Below, piece after piece: positions 45,701 to 53,816 of a DNA stretch of 64,000 nucleotides. Every line of letters begins with the position of its first letter. Positions within the stretch are counted from its first letter, which is position 1. The position numbers and the translations under genes are program-made. The DNA is taken from the NCBI GenBank assembly GCA_040217575.1, contig JAVJPW010000007.1, positions 62,001-126,000 of the forward strand, written 5' to 3'. This stretch comes from Pacificispira sp040217575. GTDB taxonomy: Bacteria; Pseudomonadota; Alphaproteobacteria; UBA8366; Aestuariispiraceae. The notes under the pieces were generated by a model. That model ran no database searches, was not told where the DNA came from, and saw nothing but the letters and a program-made list of their open reading frames with translations.

Positions 45701-48700
45701 ACACCGATCGCGGTTCAGAACATCATTGTCGGCGACATAGACAGTTCTGACCTGACCGTGACACTGGACGGCCCGTCCGGCAGCATACTGACGGCACTGA
45801 ACTCCGGCGGTGCGACCGTCACGGGTTCCGGCGGGGATTCCATCACGATTGCCGGTCCGGTAGCCGACGTGAATGCAGCGCTGCAGACGCTGGCCATTCA
45901 GCCGCCCGCCAACTTCAACGGCACGGCCCAGATTTCAGTCGCGGTTACCGACGGAACCAGCATTGTTTCGGACACGGTCGATGTCACCGTCAATCCGGTC
46001 GATGATCCGGTTGTCTTCAATCAGACAGCAGACCGGTCGATCGACTTCCAGGGGCTGGGAACGAACGGAAACGATTCCAGTTTCTCCTTCAGTATCGCCG
46101 AAAATCTGGATGAAATGCCGACCAGCGCCATGACGCTGGAAATGGACGTCCGGACCACGGATACCGATTTCGCACTTTTCGGCTATTCCACGTCCAGCGC
46201 CAGCGACGGGAACCAGTTGGTGCTGTTTCACGACCCTGATGGCAACCACCGTCTGGTCATGAACGGATCAACGGTCATCAATGACCTGAACCTCGGTATC
46301 AACGACGGTGAATGGCACCATATCGCAATAGCTTTCGACAATGGCGCGGGCACCGGATCGGTCTATGTGGACGGCGTGCAAATTGACACTTTCACACCAA
46401 ACGGGGCTTTGACTGCTGGTGGTATCCTTACAATCGGGAACGAGCAGGATTCGCTTGGCGGTACGTACCGCGAGGTCGACGCCCTGACCGGGTCTGTCGA
46501 CAATGTGCGCATCTGGGATGTCGCCCGCACGGCGCAGGAAATTGCCGACAACGCTGGGAACCTGGTCGATTCCGCGAATGAACCGAACCTGGTCATCGAC
46601 TGGCGCATGGATGAAGACAGCAATACCATCGTCAATTCCGCAAACCCTGACGGGCCGGCGCTGACCCTGAATAATGCCACGACCGAGAGCGATTCCACCA
46701 CCATCGTGGCCAATGAGGACTTCGAGGGTGCCGTCAGTGGCTGGAGTGCCGGTTCGGCGGTTTCCAGCAACGTGACGAACGTGCTCGGCCCGTTTGCGAA
46801 CGGCAACAACACGACAGAGAAAACCTTCACACTGAGCAGTTCCGCCAGCGAAGCGAACCTGACGTTCGACGTCCATTTCAACGATACGTGGGACGGTGAA
46901 ACCTTCACGCTGACTGCAAACGGCGAAGTCGTGGCGCAGCGTTCTTATCCCAGTGCAGGCACCACGATTGGTACGTTTACGCAGACTTCAACAGCGGATA
47001 CCGGCGTCGCAGGTACGGCCGGTTACGGCGATGGAACTTTCCAAGTCGAAGTCGCGCTTTCCACAGCACAACTGGATGCGCTGCCGACGGATGGGAACGG
47101 CAACAAGCTGCTTACGCTGAATTTCTCGTCAACTCTTGATCAAGGAGCCACTGACGAGAGTTGGTCGATCGACAATCTGGTGATCGAATCCGATGGCGGA
47201 AATGTGGAGGTGTTCAGCACTGAAGCGGACGCGATTGCGGTGGACTTGCTGGATGGCGTGTCGGGCGGCGAAGGCGATATCGACGTCGCCAACCTGACGA
47301 TCACTGCGTCTGACGACCGCACCGTTAACTATACGCTGGATGCGGAAACCGGCAGCCTGTCCATCGACATGTCCCAGTTCGAAGACCTGAATGCAGACGG
47401 AAGCAGCATCAGCCTGACCGTCAGTTACGAGGCGACGGATGGCCTTTCGTCCGCCCCGATCAGCACCGTTTATCAGGTAAATGGCAGTCAGGCACCGGAA
47501 CTCCTGGGGTCCATCGGAAATCAGCATGTACTGACGCTGGACGGGACGGATGATTTCATCGAAGTCGATCACAGTGCATCCCTCAACATGAGCGGCAACG
47601 ACCCGCTGACGATTTCCATGTGGATCAATCCGGATGCCAAGTCCGGACTGCAGACCCTGATCGACAAGTCGGATTCCGACGCTTTCGACGCACCGTCTTT
47701 CCGGCTGCACTATATCGACGGGCAAATTACCAGCTGGAATCCGAATGGTGGTGAAATCCACACACTGGGTACCCCGGTTCCGACCGGGCAATGGTCCCAT
47801 GTCTCGCTGGTCTATGACGGAACGAATGTCAGCATCCTTGTAAACGGTGTCGAACAGACGATCGCGAATGGCGACGAATCCGTCACCGGAACGTCCATTG
47901 CCTATTCATTCGGCGCGGCCAATACCGACCCGATGCTGATCGGCTATGACAAGTTCGACGGCCGACAGTTCGATGGCCAGATGGCCGGCATCGAAGTCTG
48001 GTCGGAAGCGCGCAGCGAGGACCAGATCGCGGACAGCATGACCAGCGGCATTGCCAACCCTGCGGGCGAAGCCAATCTGGCGGCCTATTACACGTTCGAA
48101 GATGGCGGGGTCAGCGACAGTTCGGCAAACAACAATCACGGCACTTTTTTGAACGGCGCGACTGTGGAAACGATCAACGAGACCGGTGTCACGCTGGGGC
48201 AGCTTGACTTCACCACCGGCGAAGGCGTCGCGCTTACCGGCACGCTTCTGGGCGAAAGCCCCGCCGGCAATGCCGTAGAGTTCGCCAAGGATGGCGAACC
48301 GGCGAACGGGACGCTCGCCGTTTCGAGCGACGGAAGCTACACCTATACGCCCAGCGCAGGTTTCGCGGGGTCTGACAGTTTCCGGGTCAAGGTCACGGAT
48401 ACGACCACAAACGCATCACGGATCGAAACCGTAACGGTGACGGTGAACGACCCGCCGGTCGTGGCCGATCATTCCAACGCGCTCAGCCTCGACGGGTCCA
48501 GCCATGCGGTGATCGCAAGCGACGCAGCACTGGATGTCACGACTACGTTCACGTTCGAAATGTGGGTAAAGGCAGACGGTGCGGGCACGCTGATCAGCAA
48601 GGACGGCTCCGGCGGCGTCGACACTTCGGGTGCCTACAACATGGCCGTATATACCGGTTCGGACGGCAAACTGTCGCTGGAATACGAAACCAACAACTCG

Positions 48701-49339
48701 GGTCCCAGCCTGACCGTTTCGGACGCCATGGATGTCGGTGCCTGGCACCATGTGGCCGCGACCTTCGACAATGGAAACCTGAAGCTTTATGTGGACGGCA
48801 CCGAAGTTGGTAGTCAGACCGGTGTTCCCGCCCCTTCCGTTCTGAATACGGATTTGCTGATCGGCCGTCGCGGCTTCGATCCCGACCCGCGCTATTTGAG
48901 CGGCGAAGTGGACGAAATTCGTATCTGGGATACCGCGCTGGACCAAACCGCGCTGCAGTCCAACATGAACAAGGAACTGAATGGCGACGAAAGCGGCCTG
49001 GCAGGATACTGGTCCTTCAACGAAGACACCGGAAACGCGGTTGACCAGACCGGAAACGGCAATGACGCGACGCTTCAGGGCAATGCCGGTCGCAGCAACA
49101 TGGTGGAGGTGTCGATTTCGAACAACGACATCTACAAGGGCCTGCTTCTGGGCAAGGATGCGAATTCGGACAGTTTGTCCTATTCCATCAAGGAAGGCCC
49201 GGACCACGGTTCGGTATCGCTGGATGGCAATAAATTCGTGTACGATCACGTCGGAGACGGGCAAAGTGACAGCTTCACGGTGGAGATTTCCGACGGAACG
49301 GATACAGTAACCGAACAGATTGACATTACCGTGGTCTGA
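39797..49339 (+). CDS. Giant secreted/surface repeat protein with cadherin-like and LamG-like domains (LapA-like adhesin candidate)
   Basis: The 3180-residue protein has distinct zones. Residues 1-490 are Ala-rich helical repeats including two exact-length 68-residue units. Residues 490-695 are a Gln/Glu/Thr-rich linker. A TAAGG motif (701-705) is followed by a Gly-rich hinge and a single RTX-like nonamer GGAGDDDIF. Four cadherin-like (tandem-95 type) repeats cover 776-1187, each with a DxDxDGD calcium motif. Further VCBS-like modules, four LamG/concanavalin-like domains (about nt 44996-45650, 46009-46690, 47510-48160, 48469-49090) and two related jelly-roll domains (about nt 44137-44640, 46712-47195) complete it. 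No cysteine-rich or C-terminal RTX array is seen. Encoded after its probable exporter, it is likely an adhesin for surfaces or polysaccharide. Confidence 0.88.
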   Translation: MSDDIQTAADAGLSVNLPQITLEQLEGVLGAISSGRNPEAELDAVHQSITQQIIDQGGDPGAADAAASAFTSTLQEELFNGGQTLTSAADYAQRSMGRTFETYDPSTSQLSATDALFNAIASGEGIEEAVARAVREMSEQTGSDDNTLAVEQAFLDELQASLSRGESPDQAMANASNVAQSTSDALADATVPVENPILQALAGGGDVDDAINDAIQQSGGDADAFVDQLEASLAGGEDADDALNTAGQTANDVAQARSDAEVELSAADRLAQALANGDNVAEQLAEAGGGEAFANALEDALAGGTDAGAAMQQADQAQQQEQQTAEQQSVPLSAADQLAASLASGQDVDQAIENAGGGDAFGDEMINQLASGADAGDAMQQAQAAQQTADSTAEQQSVPLSAADQLAASLASGENVDQAMQDAGVGDAGGDEMMNQLASGADAGEAMQEAAATQQSADATAEQQSVPADAAVQALAQGGDAVNDVDVSGAIADATGEVNPPSNEAAQQTQTAEAGGESTDGGETQAAPQQQAAAEQSGESETQQQTAGGGSEESGQTQEPQQTAAAEPEQTGGTQEAEQGTSAEAEPATTTETEQAEQTQEPQQQTAAESETETETETQTAQSTEEANQAPGGEETTEDVAQDGPTEEGVTEEIQTASTGQSEEGQQGDAENGQPAQGQGEQQNPGGLTDAEIDALDDVATAAGGNAGGGNTGPSGPAPNFQNSLNPGPFGNTGSTTPTGGTGSGGATRPTRDTSSRDNDTTTGGAGDDDIFINTAPTASADSGAGHENETLTINVLANDSDPDGDSLTISSATVEAGKGTVAISGGTIEFDPGADFDDLDDGDTEDVTITYTVSDGAGGSASSTVLVTVTGTNDAPVAVIDADNVTENGSVLVDVLANDTDVDGDDNPTNFTLTNVSVPAGQGTVSIEGNQVRFNPGADFESLDVGDTQVVAITYTMQDDSGAVSTGTLNMSVNGMNDGPVAVADTAGGTENQELTIDVLANDTDIDGDDSPANFTVTNASVPAGQGSVTIVGNQVVFKPGTDFDDLDAGDTATVTISYDMQDDSGAASSSTVTVTVTGTNDAPVAVADTGGVGENGTLLVDVLANDTDVDGDDNPANFTLTNVSVPAGQGSVSIEGNQVRFNPGTDFEALDDGDTQVVTVTYTMQDDSGATATGSLDITVSGANDTPTLSVGSGDSDTGTVNETDATNLTTAGTLSVEDVDPSDTVSVSVTGVSASGLTADVPIPNFILQSMMTVDAGDVIGAGETTGTVNWSFNSGLEAFDFVGEGQTLNIAYTIEVSDGTTSSTRTVTVSVTGSNDAHIVTGDIDAGSFTDNAGTQTIDLFQNVLDIDDNAAPTVEDLVASNSNGDRALVEGTHYSINANTGALRIFTSAFDDLDTGDPSETLTFTYNVSDGLGNSIPTEAQVTITAINDTPTVSASTSSTVTSENFEAGADGWSDPTTSDLGTYSSALGTFAQGGATEKTFSIPDGSGGTTITFDFYRMDTWDGETFTVSINGTPHETVSFNGGLFVAQGDSVGSFVALDDGSTNVNNRHGPDQAFRTTITLSAAEIAALPLNDTGGRDLTLGFSSTLNQDASDESWAVDNLSITATDVPLGSGSENTEIAVVGISVGDNDGENLTVTLTANDNATVTANQNGGGANIVGDGTGIMVISGSAADINTALNTLSYAGDTNFVGLGSIDVDVFDGTATRSTSVAVNVAEGDDAPTLSTDASGGNVLDVNGANSYVDLPREVINGRSEGTIETWVLLDGNTNETIFSNQAHGQNSTALLQVGQFGGEERPDGQLTWRPYNGNTELSSTTTLQTGQWYHVAVTFSGSTGTLYVNGVAEDTAAGNFGIPTLTYPHGGGATIGSMHSEGSGGYALDGQLAEFRIWDTIRTPTEIADNMNATLVGDEAGLRALYNFSDDFTAGETVADATGNYDGTAVNTATAVANDHPVASSGPAGDEDTPIAVQNIIVGDIDSSDLTVTLDGPSGSILTALNSGGATVTGSGGDSITIAGPVADVNAALQTLAIQPPANFNGTAQISVAVTDGTSIVSDTVDVTVNPVDDPVVFNQTADRSIDFQGLGTNGNDSSFSFSIAENLDEMPTSAMTLEMDVRTTDTDFALFGYSTSSASDGNQLVLFHDPDGNHRLVMNGSTVINDLNLGINDGEWHHIAIAFDNGAGTGSVYVDGVQIDTFTPNGALTAGGILTIGNEQDSLGGTYREVDALTGSVDNVRIWDVARTAQEIADNAGNLVDSANEPNLVIDWRMDEDSNTIVNSANPDGPALTLNNATTESDSTTIVANEDFEGAVSGWSAGSAVSSNVTNVLGPFANGNNTTEKTFTLSSSASEANLTFDVHFNDTWDGETFTLTANGEVVAQRSYPSAGTTIGTFTQTSTADTGVAGTAGYGDGTFQVEVALSTAQLDALPTDGNGNKLLTLNFSSTLDQGATDESWSIDNLVIESDGGNVEVFSTEADAIAVDLLDGVSGGEGDIDVANLTITASDDRTVNYTLDAETGSLSIDMSQFEDLNADGSSISLTVSYEATDGLSSAPISTVYQVNGSQAPELLGSIGNQHVLTLDGTDDFIEVDHSASLNMSGNDPLTISMWINPDAKSGLQTLIDKSDSDAFDAPSFRLHYIDGQITSWNPNGGEIHTLGTPVPTGQWSHVSLVYDGTNVSILVNGVEQTIANGDESVTGTSIAYSFGAANTDPMLIGYDKFDGRQFDGQMAGIEVWSEARSEDQIADSMTSGIANPAGEANLAAYYTFEDGGVSDSSANNNHGTFLNGATVETINETGVTLGQLDFTTGEGVALTGTLLGESPAGNAVEFAKDGEPANGTLAVSSDGSYTYTPSAGFAGSDSFRVKVTDTTTNASRIETVTVTVNDPPVVADHSNALSLDGSSHAVIASDAALDVTTTFTFEMWVKADGAGTLISKDGSGGVDTSGAYNMAVYTGSDGKLSLEYETNNSGPSLTVSDAMDVGAWHHVAATFDNGNLKLYVDGTEVGSQTGVPAPSVLNTDLLIGRRGFDPDPRYLSGEVDEIRIWDTALDQTALQSNMNKELNGDESGLAGYWSFNEDTGNAVDQTGNGNDATLQGNAGRSNMVEVSISNNDIYKGLLLGKDANSDSLSYSIKEGPDHGSVSLDGNKFVYDHVGDGQSDSFTVEISDGTDTVTEQIDITVV
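40781..41188 (+). repeat. Two tandem 204-bp units in the adhesin N-terminus
   Basis: Two consecutive in-frame 204-base (68-codon) units, at 40781-40984 and 40985-41188, both begin SVPLSAADQLAASLASG and end with TAEQQ. A more diverged copy precedes them (about 40585-40780) and a partial fourth begins at 41189. Exact unit length suggests unequal recombination and possible length variation between strains. Confidence 0.88.
42122..43357 (+). repeat. Array of four cadherin-like repeats, three exactly 312 bp
   Basis: Units begin at 42122 (100 codons), 42422, 42734 and 43046 (104 codons each) and end at 43357. Each has a PVAVxDxxG start, VLANDxDxDGDD calcium-binding segment, VPAGQG and a TYTMQDDSG-like end. 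Units 2 and 4 are almost the same protein, closer to each other than to unit 3, which points to recent exchange between alternating copies. Confidence 0.88.
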
Positions 49340-49401
49340 GGCAGCGCGAATCGCGCGAAAATTGCCCCGGACGCGATGATGGCTCAGGGGCGAATGTAAT
49401 C

Positions 49402-52400
49402 ATGTTTACGAAAATGTGGCGTACGGTTTTCGGTAACTGGCCGATGACCAAGCGGAATATGTTCCTGGTGATCCTTCTTGCCATGGGGATCACGGCCGCC
49501 GTGTTTTCATTGGTCACACGTGTGACCGTCCTTGATATCGATTATTCAAATCCGTTCCGCATCGCTGTCGTCGGCCCGATGGAAGGGCCGGATTCCGCGA
49601 CGGGAAGCGCCATGCGCCGCGGCGCAGAGCTGGCGGCAGCCCAAATCAACGAATCCGGCGGCATTCGCGGCCGCGCCGTTGTCATTGAAAGCATCGATGA
49701 CGCGAACGACCCGGACCGGGCGCTGGATGCCGCGCGCGAGGCGGTCGCCCTGGAAGATGTCGTCGCGGTTATCGGTCACGCACGCCCCGAGACGACCGCA
49801 GCTGCGGAATCAATCTACGAGGCTGCGGAAATACCCGCCTTCACCACCACGCCCGCGAGGGTGCGTGGTGAAAACGAAACGCGGTCCTGGATCTTCCGCA
49901 CGGTGTTCGACGATCTGGTTCAGACGCGGTTCCTTGCGAACTACCTGCGCAATGTCGTCGGCCAGGAAACGGTTTCCATTATCCACGAAGACACGGAACG
50001 TGGTCGCGCCCTGGCGGAAGCGTTCGATGCAACATACCGCCGGTTCGGGACGCGCGTCCTTAACTTCTGGGCCTATGATCCCGACGATCTGGACGGGCTA
50101 AGCGAACGCAGTGAGGAAATCGCCGCAGAGTTTCGCGACCGCCGGCTGACGGGGCATATCTTCATACAAGGCGGCGCGCCGCAGGCTGCACGGATTGCAA
50201 CGGCCCTTCGCCAGGGGCAGGTGCGAAACGGCATCGTCGGTCTGGCCGACATGGCGTCATCCGCCTTCATCGCAGAGGTCGGGCGTGCACAGCCGCCGGG
50301 CGAACCCGCTGCCGCCATCACCAATGGCATGTTCGTCACGACACCGCTGTTGTTCGACACTGCCACCGAAATCGCCCAGAACTTCCGCACGGATTATCTG
50401 AACGTCCACCGAAGCGCGCCGGACTGGGTCGCGGCGTTTTCGTTCGATGCGGCGCGTATCGCCTTGGACGCTGTCATCGCGGACCTGGGACAGGGGCCGG
50501 CCGACGACGATGCGGAAAATGTCACCGATATCGACCAGGTACGCATTTCCGTTCGGGACTTCCTGTTGGGTCTGGACCACCCCGAACGGGCACGGCGCGT
50601 CGTTGGCGGCGAACGCTATTTCGGCCCGAACGGTGAAAATTCAACCAGCGTGCAGATTGGCCTGTACAACGGCGCAAGCATGATTTCCGCCCTGACCCAG
50701 CTTCAGCCGATCCTGGAACGCGGGGTGACGGGATTCCTGGACCTGGTGCAGGAGGGACGCGTCCTCTACGTGAACGACCGGTTCATGTATCGCACCAATG
50801 TCGTCTATACCGGGCTTCAGCTACTCAATGTCGAACCCGTCCGCGTAGGCGACGGCGAAGACAGCCGAATCCTGGAAGACCGGTTCCAGATCGACTTCGT
50901 GATCTGGTTCCGCTATCGCGGCGACTTCGAACCTCAGGATGTCGTCTTCGTAAATGCGGTCGACCCGATCACGCTGGATGAACCCGACCGTGTGGGACAG
51001 GACGGTGACCTGCAGTACGAGGCTTACCGCGTCTCGGGCGATTTCAAACTGGAATTTTCGGATATCCGCCACCCTTACGGTACGATTCTGACTGGTGTCG
51101 GGTTCCACCACCGGACGCTTAGCCGAAACAACTTGATGTATGTGACGGACGTCCTTGGCATGGGGCTGGTCGGGTCGCGCGTCGACGCGAACGAACCTGT
51201 CCTGCCTGAAACGGACGACAGCACGGCGGATGTCGCGGAAGAGACGGATGATCTACTTTCCTCGCTTGGGTTGGCGGATATCGATATTGCCGCCCTGCTG
51301 GGGGAAGGATCCAGCGGCGACCCGCTGCTGGACAGCCTTCAGTCGCGCCGTGTGTTTGCCCCCCTGCCCGAATGGGTTCCGGAACGAAGCTGGATTTCCC
51401 AGGAAATCTATGAGGGGACCGGCGAAGGCGACCCTGCGTTCATTGGGTTCGGTAAACCGGCCGCTGATTTCACCCGCATTGATCTGGGCGTCATCCTGGG
51501 GCCGGCCGGCGTCGACCCGGCGGATGTCGTCCCCTACAACTGGTTCGTCTATCTGTTCATCTTCGGGCTGGTCGGCCTGGTGTTCGCATCCATCATGGAT
51601 CGCAAGGACCGGGGTCAGTTCTGGCGGTTCCAGACATTGGGAATCCGGGTCATCGCCTGGCCAATTGTGCTGGTATCCGCCAGTACCCTGCTGTTGGACT
51701 ATTCCGCCCAAAATCTTCCGGATGCCATCACCGATACGATTGTCCTGATCTTCGACAGCCTGTGGTGGCTGATTCCCGCACGGCTCATGGCGATTTCGCT
51801 GGAGCGATTCATCTGGGTCCCGATCGAGGAACGGTCCGGCCGGCGCATTCCGAACGTCGTCAGGCTGTTTGCAGGCGGAAGTGTCTATCTTCTGGCGATA
51901 TTCGGCGTTGTCGCTTTTGTGTTCGACCAGAAGCTGACCAGCCTTCTTGCCACATCCGGCCTGTTGGCAATGATCATCGGCCTCGCGGTTCAGGCGAACA
52001 TCGCCAACGTCTTCTCGGGCATCGTCCTGAACATCGAACGCCCGTTCAAGGTTGGCGATTGGGTCAGCATCGACGAGACGATCGGCGTTGTCACCGACAT
52101 CACCTGGCGGACGATGCGTCTGCGGACGCGCGACGGCTATCATGTCAGCATTCCCAACGGTCAGGTGTCGGAATCGCTGATCCAGAATTTCTCGACCGGG
52201 GATATGGTACGGTTCAGCGCGGAATTCTTCCTGCCTGAAAGATACAGTCCCGGACAGGTGGAAGAATCCATCCGCAAGGCCGAACCGCGCATTCGCGACA
52301 AACTGAAAGAGGCGTTGGGTCGCGACGATGCGCTGGACGCCTACACCTGGCGCTATGACGGCATCAAGGTCTTCGAACTCGGCCTGTTCCACCGCTACCG

Positions 52401-52581
52401 CGTTGACTTCTGGATCGATGAATACAACGACTTCGAAATCGTGCGCGAACATGTCTATTCCGAAGTCTTCAATCAATTCAACGAAGACGGCATTGAACAG
52501 GGGCCGGCACCGACGGAAATCGCCCTTATGCGGAACAAGGGCATTCAGGCTGCTGCATTGGCGGGAAGTGCTGCGGAATAG
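49402..52581 (+). CDS. Fusion of type-I periplasmic binding domain, Cys-loop-receptor-like domain and MscS channel
   Basis: The 1059-residue protein has an N-terminal anchor helix (about 20-42). Residues 52-435 are a type-I solute-binding domain of the Leu/Ile/Val-receptor kind (IAVVGPMEGPDSATGSAMRR, GAELAAAQINESGGIRGR). Residues 455-700 resemble the extracellular domain of pentameric ligand-gated channels in pattern: FVIWFRYRGDF, FVNAVDP, SDIRHPYG in place of the Cys-loop, RTLSRNNLMYVTDVLGM, an acidic insert, and FTRIDLGVILGP just before the membrane. About five helices follow (709-870), the last being the MscS pore-type GLLAMIIGLAVQANIANVFS. The MscS beta domain (880-945) and alpha-beta domain complete it. 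It would be a ligand-gated channel. It follows the giant gene by 62 bases. Confidence 0.85.
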   Translation: MFTKMWRTVFGNWPMTKRNMFLVILLAMGITAAVFSLVTRVTVLDIDYSNPFRIAVVGPMEGPDSATGSAMRRGAELAAAQINESGGIRGRAVVIESIDDANDPDRALDAAREAVALEDVVAVIGHARPETTAAAESIYEAAEIPAFTTTPARVRGENETRSWIFRTVFDDLVQTRFLANYLRNVVGQETVSIIHEDTERGRALAEAFDATYRRFGTRVLNFWAYDPDDLDGLSERSEEIAAEFRDRRLTGHIFIQGGAPQAARIATALRQGQVRNGIVGLADMASSAFIAEVGRAQPPGEPAAAITNGMFVTTPLLFDTATEIAQNFRTDYLNVHRSAPDWVAAFSFDAARIALDAVIADLGQGPADDDAENVTDIDQVRISVRDFLLGLDHPERARRVVGGERYFGPNGENSTSVQIGLYNGASMISALTQLQPILERGVTGFLDLVQEGRVLYVNDRFMYRTNVVYTGLQLLNVEPVRVGDGEDSRILEDRFQIDFVIWFRYRGDFEPQDVVFVNAVDPITLDEPDRVGQDGDLQYEAYRVSGDFKLEFSDIRHPYGTILTGVGFHHRTLSRNNLMYVTDVLGMGLVGSRVDANEPVLPETDDSTADVAEETDDLLSSLGLADIDIAALLGEGSSGDPLLDSLQSRRVFAPLPEWVPERSWISQEIYEGTGEGDPAFIGFGKPAADFTRIDLGVILGPAGVDPADVVPYNWFVYLFIFGLVGLVFASIMDRKDRGQFWRFQTLGIRVIAWPIVLVSASTLLLDYSAQNLPDAITDTIVLIFDSLWWLIPARLMAISLERFIWVPIEERSGRRIPNVVRLFAGGSVYLLAIFGVVAFVFDQKLTSLLATSGLLAMIIGLAVQANIANVFSGIVLNIERPFKVGDWVSIDETIGVVTDITWRTMRLRTRDGYHVSIPNGQVSESLIQNFSTGDMVRFSAEFFLPERYSPGQVEESIRKAEPRIRDKLKEALGRDDALDAYTWRYDGIKVFELGLFHRYRVDFWIDEYNDFEIVREHVYSEVFNQFNEDGIEQGPAPTEIALMRNKGIQAAALAGSAAE

Positions 52582-52610
52582 GCCGTTGCCGTTGCGGTGA
52601 CACCGGCCCT

Positions 52611-53663
52611 TCAGTCCGGTTTGTCGAACGTCATGACCCGGCTGAAGAATGCGCGCGTGGTCGATACGTGCACCAGACCATGCCCCACCGCGACCGATTC
52701 CAGGTCGTCGCGAATATAGTCCTTGTAGTACGGTTCATGAAACGCGGCGGGGAACCGGTCCAGCAATGCGTCATAGGGCGCGTGATCGCCGATCCTTATG
52801 GAATCGACCAGTACTGCCCTTCCACCCGGTCGCAGGATCCTGGCAATTTCACCTGCGACCTGCCGCCGGACCTTTCGCGGAAGCTCATGGAACAGGAAGA
52901 TGCAAGTGACCAGCGGCCGGCCGCCACCGTCGGCAAAAGGCATGGCTTCCGCATTCGCCAGGATCATCTGGTGCCCGCCGGGCCAGCGGCGCAGATTTCG
53001 GCGCGCCCGTTTCAAATAGGCTTCGCTCATATCCAGGCCGATGACCGGCAATTCGGGACGGGCACGCTTCACATCGAATAGAAATCGCGCCGTTCCGCAG
53101 CCAATATCCAGAAGGTTTGCATCATCGGTGCCACGAACACGCAACCAGTCCTGAATCGGTAAAAGCGCCTGTCGGCGCATGGCATCCGCCCCGCCGGTAA
53201 AAAGCACCTCTACCTGATGATCGTAGCGCGCCGCGCTGCCGTCGGTCAGCCAGCCGTCGCTCTGGTAATGAAAATTCTGAAGATAATAGCGTGGCCGCTT
53301 CGTGCGCGTATCGTCTGTGAAGACATCGCTGTTCCGACCTTCCCGCCGCCGAAGATTGACCGCCGGCACGTCTGCGAAGAACCGTGCCGCGTTCCGCAGC
53401 ATCTTCATTGGGGACGCGAAAATGTCCGCCGGCCGGGGGTAGTATCCCGCCTGGACGTTCTGCCAGTCCTGCTGCTGCAGGGTTCTGAGGTCCCGCAGGA
53501 TCACCGGCCAACCCGGCAGAGTTCCGGGCCTTGGCAGCGGCGCGTCCAGTGGCGGCGCCAGACGCTGGGCCAGGCCATATTGTGCGCCAAACCATGCAGT
53601 CCGGGCCATCTGGGTGGCGTCGAACAGGGCCCTGCCCAAAATTGATTTGCCTGCGCTAGACAT
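52611..53663 (-). CDS. Class I SAM-dependent methyltransferase
   Basis: The 350-residue protein has an N-terminal region of about 170 residues of unknown fold, then a Rossmann methyltransferase domain. Motif I is NLLDIGCGTARFLFDVKRA (about 183), the acidic residue after strand 2 is in PVIGLDMSEAYLKRARRN, and motif post-I is AEAMPFADGG. Later segments (FLFHELPRKVRRQVAGEIAR, ILRPGGRAVLVDS) are typical of UbiE-like methyltransferases. The substrate is unknown. It converges on the channel gene 29 bases away and is divergent from pgk. Confidence 0.85.
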   Translation of the reverse strand: MSSAGKSILGRALFDATQMARTAWFGAQYGLAQRLAPPLDAPLPRPGTLPGWPVILRDLRTLQQQDWQNVQAGYYPRPADIFASPMKMLRNAARFFADVPAVNLRRREGRNSDVFTDDTRTKRPRYYLQNFHYQSDGWLTDGSAARYDHQVEVLFTGGADAMRRQALLPIQDWLRVRGTDDANLLDIGCGTARFLFDVKRARPELPVIGLDMSEAYLKRARRNLRRWPGGHQMILANAEAMPFADGGGRPLVTCIFLFHELPRKVRRQVAGEIARILRPGGRAVLVDSIRIGDHAPYDALLDRFPAAFHEPYYKDYIRDDLESVAVGHGLVHVSTTRAFFSRVMTFDKPD

Positions 53664-53816
53664 GCCAACACCCTAACATGACGAATTTCGGCGGGATTGC
53701 GTCACTAGGGCACGCCTTCCCTCTTTCCTGAAATAGTGTGATCGGCTACGACGATCCATATTTCGTTCGGAAATTTCCGAAACCGCGAACATTTGACCAA
53801 GGAAAGCAGAAAACCC

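Noticed and set aside
39797..49339. A frameshift or assembly join in the giant gene
   Set aside because: The frame is open for 3180 codons and repeat units keep exact lengths in frame across their borders.
51253..52476. A 407-codon minus-strand frame opposite the MscS part of the fusion
   Set aside because: The plus strand has unmistakable MscS sequence; the minus frame lacks any motif.
53793..53816. TTG start for pgk at 53793
   Set aside because: The eight extra residues are not family-like, and GTG at 53817 gives the usual MFKTIDD start with a ribosome-binding site at good distance.
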